Positions 43,501 through 53,085 of a stretch of 64,000 nt of DNA are shown here, in pieces. Location: NCBI GenBank assembly GCA_039105265.1, contig JAPFFF010000040.1:496001-560000 (forward strand), written 5' to 3'. This DNA comes from Tritrichomonas musculus (taxonomy: Eukaryota > Parabasalia > Tritrichomonadida > Tritrichomonadidae). Numbering within the stretch: the first letter of the stretch is position 1; each line of letters begins with the position of its first letter. The notes beneath the pieces were generated by a model, which worked only from the letters and a program-made list of their open reading frames with translations, did not search any database and was not told where the DNA came from. Position numbers and translations under genes: made by a program.

Positions 43501-44800
43501 AAGAGCCTGCCGTCATTTTGCCATCATTATAATAAAGATACAAAAAGGCACAGATACAAAATGAGAATGGAATGGACATCGCTGCTGAGCCAATCATCGC
43601 ATTGATTTGTGTCATATTGAATGGCAAAGCCGGAAAATTGTGATTGTATTGAAAAATGGCTTCAACAATAAAAGCTGCAGATAAAATAACCCAGGCAATC
43701 ATGGACATAACAATTACTGGAATTGGCTTCTTGTGATTTTTGGTAACAATTTGATTTAAGCCAGCTATCAATTTATCATGATTTGGATTATCAAATTGAA
43801 TATCTCGAGAGGGTTGCCAAACGCCTAAAATAAATCTAATTAATAAAAAGGAGGCCATAACAAAGTATACAATACCATGGCCAGTGATCCAGTATTTAAT
43901 TGAAAAAGTGATACAACATATCTTGACAAGAAATCCCATGAATATGTAGTAAAAGTAGCTGGCATTAATTACGGATCCAATTTGTGCAAGGAGTAAAACA
44001 AAATCAATCAAAAAGAATCCAATTGCTGTGTATAATGTGGGATCTCTTTCATCTTTGTAATTATGGCGGTCTTTAAGCCAGTAATCAAGAGCAAATAAAA
44101 AGTTACATGCAATACTGAATAAAACAACACCAATACTCCATCCAACATTAAGTCGAAATGAACCAACGAAACATTTCTTATCATGATCTGATATTCGACC
44201 AATAAAAGCGTCAAGCTTTTCTTGATCTTGAAGAGCGTTCTTAATTTCTCTATCTGGAATTCGTAAATGCGTAAATGCATAGGCGAGCATAAAGAATAAA
44301 AGCGGTAAAAAGGCGAATAGATATGCAGTGGCCATCCATTGTTGTGGCTGAAGCATGTAGACTGATCCGAACGTTAACGCAACGATTACGAGAAATGCGA
44401 AAGAAAAAGCAAGTTTTGATAATACTGTCATCATATATCCGCGAAAATGATAATCGAAAAATATATAAACAATAAATAAAATAATTGTAGGCCCTACTGC
44501 AATGATAACGCCGAGGAAATAAGGCTTAAACATCAGTCCAACCGTAATTCCCCACCCTATAAACCCTGCAAAGGGCAGAACAAAAAAAATCCAATAAAAT
44601 GCGAGAGCTGCATTTGTCGAGCAGCTTGTAGGAGTCGAATGAAGCGAATGAGCAACAATAACTCTGGCTAATTTGAATGGTCTCCATCTGAATACGTAAT
44701 GATTAATAAAAAGCCATAAAATTAAGATAACTCCAGTTGGTATAGCAAAAGAAAGGGACACAACTGTAAATTTGTGGTCATCAAAATCGATCATAGGCAT
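40517..44800 (-). CDS. Multi-membrane calpain (DEK1-like architecture)
   Basis: 1427 residues. Residues 1-820 contain about 23 hydrophobic segments that should span membranes. A cytosolic linker follows, and then a calpain (clan CA, family C2) protease domain from about 1000. The triad is intact: Cys1044 in QLGDCYFISAM, His1207 in ILGHAYTVLQ, Asn1227 in LRNPWGN. The Cys-His and His-Asn spacings (163 and 20) are close to animal calpains. The last 160 residues resemble the C2-like domain that follows calpain cores (ending FADRPMEITFLGGPK). There is no EF-hand domain. Many membrane segments plus calpain plus C2-like domain is the arrangement of plant DEK1. Location is probably the plasma or an internal membrane, with the protease in the cytosol (inference). 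Its length is below DEK1's roughly 2100 residues. Confidence 0.92.
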   Translation of the reverse strand: MPMIDFDDHKFTVVSLSFAIPTGVILILWLFINHYVFRWRPFKLARVIVAHSLHSTPTSCSTNAALAFYWIFFVLPFAGFIGWGITVGLMFKPYFLGVIIAVGPTIILFIVYIFFDYHFRGYMMTVLSKLAFSFAFLVIVALTFGSVYMLQPQQWMATAYLFAFLPLLFFMLAYAFTHLRIPDREIKNALQDQEKLDAFIGRISDHDKKCFVGSFRLNVGWSIGVVLFSIACNFLFALDYWLKDRHNYKDERDPTLYTAIGFFLIDFVLLLAQIGSVINASYFYYIFMGFLVKICCITFSIKYWITGHGIVYFVMASFLLIRFILGVWQPSRDIQFDNPNHDKLIAGLNQIVTKNHKKPIPVIVMSMIAWVILSAAFIVEAIFQYNHNFPALPFNMTQINAMIGSAAMSIPFSFCICAFLYLYYNDGKMTAGSYILYFLAVVGLCLFDALWQGAKHILLLRLLFPSVFIFFFSCIMLLLIIYFNPKMKCSPCSKAIAPLLIFLILTLGSLVLSVILPFACQHYYEEDYSKMEKLVGVMVVLIVCFLLLYAFFVFSLFQYKKFCNVQTIVTLFFAIAFLVAFSCCFDSVLRGAIIFCSIFIIFCLVFSFLYTWHNDWNFTLAPYLVTAIPSLIVLVLAVVAMFKLHNNKDIFYMSIIAFAFAFIFFGSSLFFWLQRQNFFWSWLSIVSLVCLIIAIVLVIVFIALKINDAFVVVSIIMLVILIAALLGLLCFLISQSVTNVIVFSNIFFPVRRLVNSKILTMGIFNFLYGLTFCSPWFWGLFASIFLDKHSEYGALASTCAIFLISWITCYFIIKFDYNTFASFGFIQKKEIEYAINTAMSASNVNINSAKLEKPNKADYDSYMKYVDQSVQSKRDISIFLSCVKAELFISSDVAFRSARDQVHGYFHSIGFKDEEIEFLTIPTGWDTAEKLQIYNLLEAIRTADPSKVDDENKYTNHVKKQEENRAKINLVKNVDPKKYKELLNKAEKSHSLFADGEFNAQTDHEPLVARNPWRRMEELYKNPMFDQGQGFNPNILKQGQLGDCYFISAMVAVSRKPNLVQAMFQEPVNNNAGIRCVNFHIMGKIVPVIVDTTLPFTGTYDTSTPKFCKPVTHNDQWWGTIVEKAYAKQYGSYEAIDGGNAHVALYRMIGGFPIAFYMSQMKTKEMVQNGTLWNLMLKWHNEGSFICAGSNPGRDTQQTNQGIILGHAYTVLQVVEVQGNKLIQLRNPWGNTEWKGDWSDNSSKWTTKLRNAVHYNDPNDDGIFWMCFKDFTSNYFSIYACIQPQTRFHYELNGTWKPGEKDGAKPYSKSNDATNLPQWLIRSKKSREKGNPKLQCFLEKSGGQSVCWIVMAYNKGAPVSLLYEGTKHHIEAVAASSTICSYEWDYDEPDEPVTIFFYRNKSPEETMWHFEIFADRPMEITFLGGPK

Positions 44801-45599
44801 TTTTGTTTTGTTTCTGCTTAAAAAAAAATATTCAAATCACCGATAATTCTTAAAATTATTAGATTTAAATTTTTTCAATTGATTGGTGATAAAAAACACG
44901 CTCACATTCAATATATTGAATGAGCTAATTGAATGGAATCGACGATGTTAATTGAAATTTGAATTAATTATCTAATTTTGAATTAAATAAAAAAAGAATT
45001 AAAATAAAAAAATAAACTATTATTAAATTTTTGAAAAATATTAGTATAAATCTATATTTTTAATTATTACAAAGAAAAAAATTATCATACTAATTTCCTA
45101 TCATATATCCCATAAATTTTTAAAAAAAAATTCTGATAATTCTCTTAAAAGAAATTAAATAAAATAAATATTTGTATATATTTGCAAATAAATTATACAT
45201 ATGAAAATAAATGCTACTATTATATAATAAATTAAAATATAAATTTTAAAAAATTAAATATACATTATTTTAATCTTTTTTAATTGATATATTTAAAGGT
45301 ATGGAAACTCTTTTTCAATTCAATTTTATTTTATGCAAAAAAAGCTCGAGTATTGATCATTTTTTATTAATAATTAGTCCATCGTCATGTATATAATATT
45401 TGTAGCATAATTATAAAATCAAAAAAATATTATTTTAATTTTATTACTGAAAAACAAGAAAAAAATGAAATCCATAAATTTGCATTTTTTGATCAACGGA
45501 AAAAAACTCATCAAAGTTTAATTCATGTCTAATATTGTTTTATCATATTATAAACATATTTAAAAATAGCATAAAAGTGCTTAATTCAAATATCATAAA
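44801..45599. other. AT-rich intergenic stretch
   Basis: Upstream of the calpain gene. No initiator of the TCAYW type close to the ATG and no other gene. Confidence 0.5.
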
Positions 45600-45607
45600 A
45601 TGCATAA

Positions 45608-45802
45608 CAGGGATGCACCAAGAGCGGCTCGAGCGTGCTCGAGCAATGTCAGATTCTTGCTCATTAAAATGGTTTTCAAGCATTTGACATTGCTCGAGTT
45701 TGCTCGTAATGAACTGATTTTTAATGATAAAAATTCTATTTTCGAGCAGTTTTTCGAGCGCTCTAAAAAATAAAAAGCTCTGGTTCGAAATTTCATATTC
45801 TT

Positions 45803-45838
<36 letters not shown>

Positions 45839-46598
45839 TAAAATTTAGTATCATATGATTCATATATGAATATAATAAATTTATTTGAAATTTTGTAAAA
45901 TAGAAAGAGATTTTTTATCATTTTTTATAAATAATTCATTTATTTCCAAAAATTTAAATAATAATAATTATTATCATATATATATCAATAAATGAGGTTT
46001 TAATTGATCCTTAAATATTTTAAAGATCAATATTTTCCAAACTTAAATTTGTGGAAATGATTTTCAATATTCTCTTAAGAGAATAATATGATGATATCGA
46101 TTTTATTAATTTTAATATTTTGTATTAAAAACCAAACAATACAATTAGTCTCATGATATAAAATGAATTTTAGGGCGATTTCTTCTACCAAATAGATTTA
46201 AGCCTTTTTTTCTCTTTAAATTCTCTAAAAATTCATCAAATTTATAAAAATACGAATGGAACAAATACTACGATGATTTATTCATGAATACTCCTTGATG
46301 TTTTTTAAAAAGATAATATTTTATATCAAAAAATGAGTATTCATAAACTTTTTCTCACCCTTAAAAAAAAAAAAAAAAAAAAAGGAATATGAAAATTTCG
46401 AACCTTAGCTTTTTTAATTTTTGAGCATTGCTCGAGCAATGCTCGAAAAAGTTCTAATAATAAGCACGTATGGTAATAAAAGTGGAAAATTTGATATTTA
46501 TGGAGCATGCTCGAGCAATAACTTTTTGCTCGGGCAATGCTCTTGCCCAAAAATCATTTTGGGCAAACCGCTCGGCTCGTGCTCGTAATGCATCCCTG
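45608..46598. mobile_element. Non-autonomous hAT-type element, 991 bp
   Basis: The ends are inverted repeats CAGGGATGCA ... TGCATCCCTG, with an exact 8 bp target duplication ATGCATAA on each side (45600-45607 and 46599-46606). The CAGGG terminus and 8 bp duplication match hAT transposons. Subterminal regions are packed with GCTCGAGC and TGCTCGAGCA words in both orientations, which resemble transposase-binding repeats and are strikingly GC-rich here. The short frames inside are interrupted or low complexity, so no transposase is encoded. A T-run facing an A-run lies near 45800-45840, with an A-run near 46362-46384. Confidence 0.93.
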
Positions 46599-46869
46599 AT
46601 GCATAATGAGAAAAAAATGTTTTTTTAAGAAAAAATCAATTTAAAGATTAACGAGTCGACAAATGTTTTTAGTTTTTTTATATGCTCTTCATTTTTTTAT
46701 TTATTAGAAAATAAAATAAAAAAAGGCCATGTTTTTCGAGTGGATTTGGAGATCTTATATGATGTTATCAATTTTTTGTATAGTTCATATCATTTATGAT
46801 ATGAATTTTATTATTGACCAATAAAGATGAAAATTTTTTGACCAAAAAGGTTAATTTATTTTTTTTTAT

Positions 46870-47255
46870 AGTATTTCTTCAAAGACACAAATAAACTCAA
46901 CAAAATAACTAAATAAGAGTAGTTTGCAAAACAATTCTTAGGTATATCCCAGCGCAACGTGGAAAAGCAAAACATGCAAAGATAATTATTTTAGAATGTC
47001 TTTTCCTAAAGCTCAAACAAATTCAAAAAACTCACTAAATAAGACTGTTTTACAAAATAATTCTTTTATTAATTCCAGTATGTTTTATTTTCCTTATAAA
47101 CAAATGAATTATCGATAGTTTTTTCATCTTCCAACTATGTGCTGGAATTTGTACGATAGTTATTTTGTAAATCGCTTTTATTTAGTAAATTTGGTGAATT
47201 TGCTTGAGTTTTAGGAAAAAATATTAAAAATGAATAATCTTTGCTTGGTTTGCTT
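46870..47255. repeat. Inverted repeat with ~115 bp arms plus a direct copy
   Basis: The left arm 46964-47078 and right arm 47142-47255 are imperfect complements over their full length (shared words AAGCAAA, CAAAGAT, CCTAAA-CTCAA-CAAATTC, CTAAATAA, TTACAAAATAA, TTCCAG). The spacer is about 63 bases. A third, more diverged copy lies in direct orientation at about 46874-46951 and ends in CCCAG. A transcript across it would fold into a long hairpin. No target duplication was found. Confidence 0.8.
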
Positions 47256-47826
47256 ATCCATGATGCTTTATAATCAACAATAAAAATTGAAAAAGTGATT
47301 TGAACGAATTGGAAATAGAATTTTTAATATCAATATGAAGAAAATTAGAAAACAATTTCCTGCATAAACTCATAATTTTCAAAATTTTGAAATTCGCCTT
47401 TTAGGTTAAAATAATTCATATCAATTGTGATATGAATAAACTTGAAATTAAAAGCCAGACCACTTTTTTTTCATTCAATTATTTTGGCATAACAATATTT
47501 TATTTCAAATTTAAATTATATAACTTTTTTTTTTCAATTTTCTTAAAAAGCCAAATATAATCAGAAAAATATTTATTTAAAAAAATATATTTATCACATT
47601 ATTTTAAAACTATTTATAATTCATAATGGATTAAAATATTCCCATATATCTAAAATTTATAGATATAAATAAAAACAATTTTTATATTTTAAATTAAAAT
47701 AAGATATTTAACATTTAATAAAAAATACTTTTTATTAAATAATTTGTGTATTGAAACTTTATCAAAAATTAAGATCCTCATAATATCTTACCAACCTTCT
47801 TTATCTCTTTCAAACTTTCAACAACA
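47256..47826. other. AT-rich intergenic stretch
   Basis: Contains AGCCAGACCACTTTTT near 47454. It is inverted relative to AAAGAGTGGTCTGACTTTT near 48427-48445, a possible element boundary pair without a clear target duplication. Confidence 0.35.
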
Positions 47827-48227
47827 ATATATACATCACAATCTTTATTAAATAATACTTCTTTAGTATATAACTCTTTTTTACTACTTCTTTTCAACAC
47901 GATTATTCTTATCTTACTCAATAAACTTCATTAAGCTAAAATCAGAAGCGCCATTTTACACCGCATGTTTTATTAAACAAAACTTCTTCATATCGTAACT
48001 CATTTCTACAACTTTTTATACTTCCAAAATTATTTCTCATCACGCCTTACAAGCTTCCTCAGACATAATCAACAGCGCTATATACATCACAATCTTTATT
48101 AAATAATACTTCTTTACGTTATAAGTCATTTCCACTACTCCTTTTTTAGTATATCTTAAAATTATCTTACTCAACAAACTTCCTCAGACAAAATCAGAAA
48201 CGCCATTTTACACCGCATGTTTTATTA
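47827..48227 (-). pseudogene. Tandemly repeated decayed coding sequence
   Basis: Two copies, about 252 bases apart, share ATACATCACAATCTTTATTA at one end and CCATTTTACACCGCATGTTT at the other. A more diverged intermediate copy of the core lies between them. On the minus strand the core translates to KEVLFNKDCDVYIVVESLKE and EEVLFNKTCGVKWRF before stops. The composition is less AT-biased than its flanks and pyrimidine-rich on the plus strand. It looks like a duplicated fragment of a lost gene. The family is not recognised. Confidence 0.45.
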
Positions 48228-49429
48228 GACATTAGCTAAATATCTCAGCAAATAATTTTCTTTAATAAAAGATATTTTTACATAATTAAATTTTTTAAGT
48301 ATTGAAAATTTATAAATTGAAGGAAATTAAAACTCAGACCATATTTTGAAAGCAAACGCGATGTAACGATCAAAAATTGAGATATAAAAAATTTTAACGA
48401 TCATGTAAAGTATTTAAATTATATTCAAAGAGTGGTCTGACTTTTCGGTCCCAGTTTATAAAAAATGATAAATTTCGAGTTCTTCCTCATGAAATATAAA
48501 TTACTTATATAATTATATATAAAAATAATATAATTAAAAAAATAAAAAAAAATTGTTTTTTGAATTAAGATAACCAGATTAGGATTCAATTTTTTTCAAC
48601 AAAAATAATTTATTTTTATCTTAAATTCCTCTCTAAAAATATGTCTTTTTTATATTATATTTATCATTAATACTATCATTTAAAAATTATATTTTGAAAG
48701 AAAAATGATCTGTCGAGTGGATAGAAGTTTCCATACCTTTATATATTTTAATTTTTTTAAGTATATTTTTGTTAATAAAAGGAAATGATATATTGTTTCA
48801 GAATAATAATAATAAATACTCAAATATATGATTCGAAACCTATTAGCTTCTTCTTAACAATTTTTTTGACTAAATTCAGATTATAATGATAAATTTTTGG
48901 TACATTCAATTATACAAATTACAAATTTTTATAGAATAACTTTAAATTGGTATAATACAAATCCCTTTTTACGATTTTTCTATTTTATATGAATAAAAAA
49001 ACTTTTTGAGAGATTGTAAATTTTAATCGGAACGATTATTTTGTTGTGATAATATTAATATTAATAAATTAAAGTTCAATCACTAGACCAAAAATTTCGA
49101 TACAAATCATAACCAAGTGGGGATACTTAATGATGGCAATATGTTTTACCATGATTTTAAATAGAAAATGTTAGTGATGGTGCTGTGAGGATATTTGATA
49201 ATCTATTAAAAAGAATTTCATTTGCACAGATTATTTCTTTTCATGTCCTCTCATCTATAAATAATTTATTGAAGCCTCTTCTCTAAATAATTATATTTTA
49301 GTGATAAATATAAATTTGCAATAGGTTCATATCATTATGTATATAATCTATTACCTATATATTATCATCAAATATAAAAGAAAGAAATGAGATGCTCTTT
49401 TTCTTTCCGATTCCATCGTGTCCTTGAAG
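48228..49429. other. AT-rich intergenic stretch
   Basis: No coding region. Contains the CAGACCAC-related words mentioned for the preceding stretch (48333 and 48430). Confidence 0.5.
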
Positions 49430-50090
49430 TTATATAATGATAGTATTAAAAAAAAAAACGTAATGATAGATTCCAGTCATAAATGATGACTTTGTACGGT
49501 TACTAATTCTAGATGCCGCTGTCCAAGAAGATATGATAACAATTGCTGCATGATTACAAAGCAATACTATAGTCTTATCATTTTTTTCTAATTTATGAAA
49601 TGTTTGTCTAAAATAATATTTAAATGGAGAAGCCAGACAAACATCAAACATTTGTAAGTTATGGCTTGTATTTGCTTCGGTTGCTTCTTCATGTACAATA
49701 ATTTTGCTATTGAGTATTGTTTCTAGCATTGTTTCATCTGCACCCAAAATTAGATAAAGGCATGCTTTAAGTATGCTTCAAAAACTTCAGGCCAGTAAGC
49801 ATATTTCTTTTGAAGTCTCTTTTGTCATGAAGTTTCAACTAGATACATGAAAGGAGGCTATTTTTCCATGATCGTGAAGGAGGTTTGGAACTCTTTTGAA
49901 GTGAATTCACTTCCTATTCTTTCTAAAAACTTTATTCTTTTCTTTCAGATGATGGTATTCTTTGTAGATACCCTCTTCTCATATGTATAAAAAGAGGATC
50001 CAGGTTCATATGCATCTTGAACTTCATTAGATAACATTTTTGTGCCAAATGAGCAAAAGATATATCGTTGTCCTCTGAAATACGATATAC
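49430..50090 (-). pseudogene. Relic of a pogo/DDE_1-type transposase
   Basis: A 105-codon frame without an ATG. It begins GADETMLETILNSKIIVHEE, resembling the first catalytic Asp block (ADET), and jumps within a few residues to HNLQMFDVCLASPFKYYFRQ, the counterpart of the HTSHLLQPLDVGVFxPLK block that lies far downstream in intact pogo/CENP-B-like (DDE_1) transposases. The intervening core, including the second acid, is deleted. Upstream fragments in other frames (KYAYWPEVFEAYLKHAF, RRGYLQRIPSSERKE) look coding but contain stops. It cannot be functional. Confidence 0.55.
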
Positions 50091-50537
50091 TTCAAATCAT
50101 AAATGTATAAAAATTATAATTTTATTCAATTTGTAAGCAATAAAAATAAACAATTACAGGTTTTATAAAATGTATGGCTAATCACTGAATTCATAATACA
50201 GTCTTTTCAGGATTATATTGGGAAAATACACTTAAATAACTAAAAAGTTCTATACGAGAATGGGAAAATACAATTTCATTATGGAAAATATAACCCTTTT
50301 TTTGTGAAAATATTTTTTGGGAAAACATTTCTTAAAAAAACATGATTTATATTTATCATTCTAACTAAATTATCAATATATTAAATATACTTAGCTTTTT
50401 GAGTATTTCCAAATTATATATTCTTAAATAATCTTAAGAATTACATATACAATATTTAATAATTGAATACTTTCAGTAATTGAATACCAAACATGATGAA
50501 AACTTGTTGTTAAATTCGTCTTACTTTTCTTATAAAT

Positions 50538-51417
50538 CACTCAAAAATGTATGAACACAAAATCATATAAAAAAAAAATTGGGTTTGAAAATGATCGTCC
50601 AAACACAAACAAACCTTCTCAAAAAAAAAACTGAACCCAAACAAACTTTATTAAATTTTGAGATAAACCCAAACAAACTTAATTTTTTTGAGTGAAACCC
50701 ATCATACAGAAAAAGTTCAATTAGAATTTTTTTAAAATTATAAATAGATGAATTATGACTATTCAAAGCTGTTATTTTTTGTTTAATTGTGATAATTATA
50801 TAAATATATATTATATAAATTATAATACATATTTTAAGTAATTCTATATCATTTATTATCAAGATAAAATGCATTTATTGATATATTCACAATTATCTAT
50901 TTTTTATTTAATTTTTAAAATTAAAGCTCATCGATTCAAATAAAAAAAATAAATTAACAAAATATAAAACTAAAATATCTTAACTATTTATGAATTTTAT
51001 CAATGATATTTTATTTATTTATAATTATAAATATATCTATAATATTATATTTATATTATTAATTATGTAAAAGTGGCAGCATAGCTCTTACAGATTATTA
51101 CCAATATTTCAATTATTTTGAATAAAAAAGATCTTTTATGTAAAATCCAATCTTAATAGAATATTATTTATTTTAAGTGCGAAAAGTAAATTTTATAAAA
51201 AATAAGATAAATTAAGAAAAATTAAATGGGTTTTTTATTTTTCATATACTTTCTCAACAAGATTTCAGAATATTTGAAATATAACGAATTAGTTCTTTGA
51301 ATTTCTTTCATAATATTCAATTTTTCTTTGAATGAAAAATATAAATATACCTCAAACACATAAAAAAAACAAAGAAACACCATTTTGGGTTTTGGGTTCA
51401 GACATTTTTGAGTGAAT
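50538..51417. mobile_element. Putative inverted-repeat element with CACTCAAAAATG ends
   Basis: CACTCAAAAATGTATGAACA at 50538 and the inverted CATTTTTGAGTG ending near 51417, preceded by TGGGTTTTGGGTTCAGA, are about 27 bp imperfect inverted ends. Near the left end the words AACCCAAACAAACTT repeat (50633-50690). The interior is AT-rich with no credible gene. No unambiguous target duplication was found, so the exact limits are open. It ends just 80 bases upstream of the BTB/F5-8C gene. Confidence 0.5.
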
Positions 51418-51496
51418 GTATATGGCATAAAAATTGAATATAATGATGTCTTGTTTTGTTTTGAATTTCAAAAAAGAAAAATATTAACATTTTTAA

Positions 51497-52849
51497 ATGA
51501 ATTCCAAATCAATTTCACTTTCATCAGATGGGATAAAAAATATTATTACTGGAGAAGAAACTTTTGTATTTCAATTTGGTAAATGTCAAGTTAGTATGGA
51601 TAAAATGATGGCAGAATTCATTTCTCCAATTGTATCGCAAATGCATCATTCTGATAAAACTATTGATTCAATACAATTTGAATTTCCAGAAAATATTGAA
51701 TTTTTCAAATTCGAAGAAATTTGTACAAATGAAATATTTTCTTTTTTACGTCAAATCTTTATTGGTTCATCTATTTCAATTAACGAAGAGCAAAGTGTTA
51801 GTTTGAAAATAATTGCAGTTCTTCTTGGAAATGAAGAACTTTTTAATAAATTAAATGACATTTATCCTTTAGAATTCAATTTCTTAAATATCGAATCATA
51901 TCTACAATATGTCACAAAATTTTATTATCTTTCTTATATCTGCGAAAATTTTGATTTTTCGCGTTTTGTTGAAAAAATTTCTCAAAATTTTTATCTTATT
52001 GACCAAAATAAATTAGTTAGTTTGCCAAAATCCATTTTATACACGATAATTTCGAACGAAAAGCTCAAATTGAATAGTGAAGATTCTCTTTTTGAATTCA
52101 TAAACAAAATTTTTGAAAATGATAATCCAAATGACGCAATTCCATTCTATGAATTAATTCAAATTCCAAATTTAACAGATGAATGCTTTATTCAATTCTT
52201 ATTAAAAATCGATGCCAATGACATCAATTCAACAATATGGCAAAATATCAGAAAAAGATTTTGTGTTGCAAATGAAACAACGATTCATAAATCTTCATCA
52301 TTAAGATATGGATCTGTTTTCTATGATGGTGATGAATCAAATAGCTTTCATGGGATAATCAATAAACTTACTCAAGAAAATGGTGGAAATGTTGTTGATA
52401 AAGGTATTGTTTCAGTGAGTTCTTCAACAACTACTACTTCTGGACATTGTAAAAATGTTACAGAATTAAACAATTTAGAAAGTATTTTTCGTTCACAAAA
52501 TCTCATAAATCAATGGATCAAATATGATTTTAAAAATAAAAAAGTTCATCCAACTCATTATTCAATAAGGTCCTGCCCTTCTAACTGGACAGGATATGAT
52601 CCTGATAATTGGATTATTGAAGGATCAAATGATGATATTAATTGGAGACAATTGGATTCACAAAGTGGAGTGAACTGTTTGTGCGGTGAAAGTGCTTTCA
52701 AAACCTTTAAGATTAAAGAAAATCATGAACCTAATGAATTCTATAGGTTTATTAGAATGAGAATGACAAAACAACATCGTTCTAGACAATATCTTTTAAC
52801 CCTTTCAGCACTTGAATTCTTTGGTATCATTGTTGAGAATGGCCAATAA
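51497..52849 (+). CDS. BTB-like/F5-8C (discoidin-like) domain protein
   Basis: 450 residues. The N-terminal part (about 1-115; FVFQFGKCQVSMDKMMAEFIS) looks like a divergent BTB/POZ dimerisation domain, followed by a BACK-like helical region (about 130-260). The C-terminal 160 residues match the F5/8 type C (discoidin-like) fold as found in BTBD9-type proteins: INQWIKYDFKNKKVHPTHYS, WIIEGSNDDINWRQLDSQ, YRFIRMRMT, LSALEFFG. There is no signal peptide, so it is presumably cytosolic. Such BTB plus discoidin-like proteins are abundant in trichomonads. A role as a ubiquitin-ligase adaptor or scaffold is inferred from BTB family knowledge only. The start is the first ATG after an A-rich leader. Confidence 0.82.
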   Translation: MNSKSISLSSDGIKNIITGEETFVFQFGKCQVSMDKMMAEFISPIVSQMHHSDKTIDSIQFEFPENIEFFKFEEICTNEIFSFLRQIFIGSSISINEEQSVSLKIIAVLLGNEELFNKLNDIYPLEFNFLNIESYLQYVTKFYYLSYICENFDFSRFVEKISQNFYLIDQNKLVSLPKSILYTIISNEKLKLNSEDSLFEFINKIFENDNPNDAIPFYELIQIPNLTDECFIQFLLKIDANDINSTIWQNIRKRFCVANETTIHKSSSLRYGSVFYDGDESNSFHGIINKLTQENGGNVVDKGIVSVSSSTTTTSGHCKNVTELNNLESIFRSQNLINQWIKYDFKNKKVHPTHYSIRSCPSNWTGYDPDNWIIEGSNDDINWRQLDSQSGVNCLCGESAFKTFKIKENHEPNEFYRFIRMRMTKQHRSRQYLLTLSALEFFGIIVENGQ

Positions 52850-53085
52850 AACTTTTGATTTCTTTTTTTTTTTCAAAATTTTGTTTTCATTATTTTTATA
52901 TTGAGCTACAATTCAAAAATAAAGATTGATATCATATTAATAAACTTTATATTTATCAAAAAATTATGTGTAAAAATCAATTTGGCATATAAATCTTGGA
53001 TATTTAAGATCATCAATCTTCAACGATAAAATTTGACCTTTCATTTAAATTTCTATTAAAAAAAAAAATTAATTCAAATTTATAA

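Noticed and set aside
40574..44280. Short frames inside the calpain gene
   Set aside because: They overlap a fully supported 1427-codon gene with intact catalytic motifs and have no domain content of their own.
45543..45863. Frames inside the hAT-type element that look like a small protein
   Set aside because: They start within or cross the terminal repeat and derive from GCTCGAGC repeats and a poly-A/T tract. No transposase motif.
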